This document shows, piece after piece, positions 62,545 through 64,000 of a stretch of 64,000 nucleotides of DNA (its first letter is position 1; each line of letters starts with the position of its first letter). Both the position numbers and the translations under genes were made by a program. This stretch comes from Syntrophus aciditrophicus SB (GTDB taxonomy: Bacteria; Desulfobacterota; Syntrophia; Syntrophales; Syntrophaceae). The DNA lies in NCBI RefSeq assembly GCF_000013405.1, contig NC_007759.1, positions 745,001-809,000 on the forward strand. The letters run 5' to 3'. The notes beneath the pieces were generated by a model. It worked only from the letters and a program-made list of their open reading frames with translations, made no database searches and had not been told where the DNA came from.

Positions 62545-63072
62545 CTCTCGTTCTCCATAAAGAATCTCTTGTCCAAATTCCATATCCAAGGCCATTCCGC
62601 GCCGGATCGTGATCGGCTTTTCGACTGTCGTTCTGTGACTGTCTGCGCTGCCTCTGCATTGCCTCTCTAAGATCCTCTCTGATAAGGAACCGGGAAGTCA
62701 ACTTTCTTCAGACTGAAGAATCCGACTGCGCCTTCTATACCACGATTTCTATCCGCTGTTCGTAAAATTACACAGGGAACACTGTTCAGAGAATCAGCTT
62801 CCGGAGCCTGGCTTGCCGCTTGAAGGCCTTCCTTGTCAGACAAACGCCTGCAATGACATTCTTCTGTGTCCGACAGGAAATAGAGGGGGGGGCTGATAGA
62901 AATGCCTTTCGACCCATGATAAGGTTTTTTCCAACGAAGGGTTCCGTTTACCGCTTTTTCAAAGTTTGGCAAATTTTTGTATCCTTCGTGAATCGATGGA
63001 CTTCAAGGGGATCGGCAGGCGGGTTCCCATATCATTCAGGAAATGATGAAAGGATAGAAGGAGGATTGTAAC
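62545..63072. other. 528-bp stretch without a supported gene
   Basis: No gene with a ribosome site is recognised between endonuclease V (-) and the acyl-CoA synthetase (+). It should hold both divergent promoters. TGGCAAATTTTTGTA near 62,967-62,981 resembles a -24/-12 element but the GG-to-GT spacing is one base short, so I do not call a sigma-54 site. AGGAGG at about 63,058-63,063 is the ribosome site of the next gene. Confidence 0.4.
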
Positions 63073-64000
63073 ATGAGTTCTCGGGCTGTTGGAGGAGAGC
63101 GAACTTCTGGTGTTGAAAGCATGGTGGACGAAAAGCCGAAAGTGACGGAGCAGGACTGCGGCAGGATGCCGGTGGCGGAATGCCGGGCCATTTTCGAACA
63201 GGCCATCCGGGAAAACCGCACGTACCTGATGGAACATGAATGCAAGGAAATTCTCGAAAATATGGGGATTGCCACGACGGGTTTTCTGGTTGCCGGTTCT
63301 GAAGATGAAGCGGTCGAAATGAGCAACAAGCTTGGATATCCCGTCGTGTTGAAAATTGTTTCTCCCGATGTTGTGCACAAAACCGATTCGGGCGGCGTTA
63401 AATTGAATCTTGCGGGTGAGGATGCAGTGCGCCAGGCCTATCGTGCTATGGTCGACACGTTCAAGTACCAGCATATCATTGGCATCGCCGTACAGAAGAT
63501 GGCCGCACCGGGCGTCGAGGCGATTGTCGGTGTGACCCGCGACCCCAGCTTCGGGCCGGTTCTGATGTTCGGGCTCGGGGGGATCTTTGTGGAAGTCCTC
63601 AAGGATGTCACCTTCCGGGTGCTGCCCGTTACGGCTCAGGATATCGACGAAATGATCCGGGAAATCAAAGGATATCCCCTGTTGAAAGGCTATCGGGGGA
63701 AGGCTGTGGATATCGACGCCCTCAAGACTCTGCTGCTGAAGATTTCCGACTTCATCATGGCCTTTCCGGAAGTCCGGGAACTGGATCTCAATCCGGTCTT
63801 TCTCTATCCTTCGGGCAATGTAGCCGTCGACGCGCGGATGTTTGTCAGCACCGTACCGGAGAAGACCTCTGCGGCGAGGACGGGAAGTGCCATCGAAGAA
63901 ATCCGGAAACTCTTCTATCCGGACAGCATCGCCGTCATCGGGGCGACAAGCGCCGAAGGGAAGCTCGGGTACAATGTGTTCCGCAATCTGCTGTTCCACA
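63073..64000 (+). CDS. ADP-forming acyl-CoA (acetate-CoA) synthetase, N-terminal part, runs off the window
   Basis: The ATG at 63073 follows AAGGAGGATTG and the frame is open to base 64000, about 309 codons. An ATP-grasp subdomain comes first: residues about 55-240 with YLMEHECKEILENMGI, YPVVLKIVSPDVVHKTDSGGV, the glycine-rich GVTRDPSFGPVLMFGLGG and ELDLNPVF. The CoA-binding domain begins just before the edge (YPDSIAVIGATSAEGKLGYNVF). This order, ATP-grasp before CoA-binding, is the reverse of many single-chain enzymes. It converts an acyl-CoA, ADP and Pi to the acid and ATP, an energy-conserving step typical of fermenters and syntrophs. The substrate cannot be told from this part. Confidence 0.9.
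   Translation, partial: MSSRAVGGERTSGVESMVDEKPKVTEQDCGRMPVAECRAIFEQAIRENRTYLMEHECKEILENMGIATTGFLVAGSEDEAVEMSNKLGYPVVLKIVSPDVVHKTDSGGVKLNLAGEDAVRQAYRAMVDTFKYQHIIGIAVQKMAAPGVEAIVGVTRDPSFGPVLMFGLGGIFVEVLKDVTFRVLPVTAQDIDEMIREIKGYPLLKGYRGKAVDIDALKTLLLKISDFIMAFPEVRELDLNPVFLYPSGNVAVDARMFVSTVPEKTSAARTGSAIEEIRKLFYPDSIAVIGATSAEGKLGYNVFRNLLFH

Noticed and set aside
62960-62985. TGGCA...TGTA as a sigma-54 promoter before the acyl-CoA synthetase
   Set aside because: Spacing between the GG and the downstream G-T is one base short and GC is not present.
1-64000. CRISPR array or prophage
   Set aside because: No regularly spaced direct repeats, cas genes, integrase with attachment-site repeats, or phage structural genes were seen; the only mobile DNA is the intron and the IS elements.

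Overview
The window looks like chromosome of an anaerobic deltaproteobacterium (Desulfobacterota), most likely Syntrophus or a close relative in Syntrophales. This is inferred from gene content: a 1,440-residue benzoyl-/2-hydroxyacyl-CoA dehydratase-type activase, an ADP-forming acyl-CoA synthetase at the right edge, an oversized CofD/YvcK-like protein, sigma-54 and PAS-rich signalling, and a full sugar-phosphate pathway in an organism that otherwise looks built for CoA-ester metabolism. No rRNA is present, so the species call is an inference.

Left part (1-12.4 kb, visibly more AT-rich). A group II intron (3' half of its maturase plus ribozyme domains V/VI) abuts a decayed IS3-family transposase at a conserved codon. 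Then come yebC, ruvC-ruvA, ruvB and queH, an intact IS5-type element inserted next to a tRNA(CAT) promoter, a zinc-ribbon coiled-coil protein, the RNase P RNA gene, ppsA and a stand-alone F0 c-subunit gene.

Middle part (12.4-31 kb, GC-richer). An M29 aminopeptidase, a T4-endonuclease-V-like protein and a long CofD/YvcK-like protein are followed by an amino-sugar cluster: a left-handed beta-helix protein lacking the uridylyltransferase half, GlmM, and a divergent NagB. After a DUF3313 protein and a GAF-PAS-sigma54 activator comes a near-complete hexose-phosphate module: class II aldolase, phosphofructokinase and pyruvate kinase on +, glucokinase and phosphoglucose isomerase on -. With ppsA this gives both directions of glycolysis/gluconeogenesis.

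31-43 kb. A tripartite RND efflux operon is present (lipoprotein adaptor, inner-membrane pump, outer-membrane channel). The last codons of the channel gene were rewritten by a recent ISL3 insertion with perfect 8-bp target duplication. Small genes follow: an ABM monooxygenase-like protein, an AI-2E-family permease, HAD hydrolase, small membrane and exported proteins, and a ComEA-like remnant.

43-64 kb. SbcC/SbcD with an upstream lipoprotein, a frameshifted GYD-domain gene, an M24 peptidase, a small RelA/SpoT-type synthetase, the giant activase preceded by pyruvoyl-dependent arginine decarboxylase, an NlpC/P60 hydrolase followed by a NarL-type two-component pair, endonuclease V, and the start of an ADP-forming acyl-CoA synthetase that runs off the window.

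I did not find a CRISPR array, prophage or obvious defence island. The most notable signals are: the intron-in-transposase junction; a Shine-Dalgarno paired with an ATT codon in frame with the CofD-like gene; a 52-bp dispersed repeat with internal dyad symmetry; the amino-sugar cluster with a half-GlmU and a NagB lacking its catalytic Asp; the ISL3 insertion whose pre-insertion sequence can be rebuilt; and the frameshifted GYD gene.
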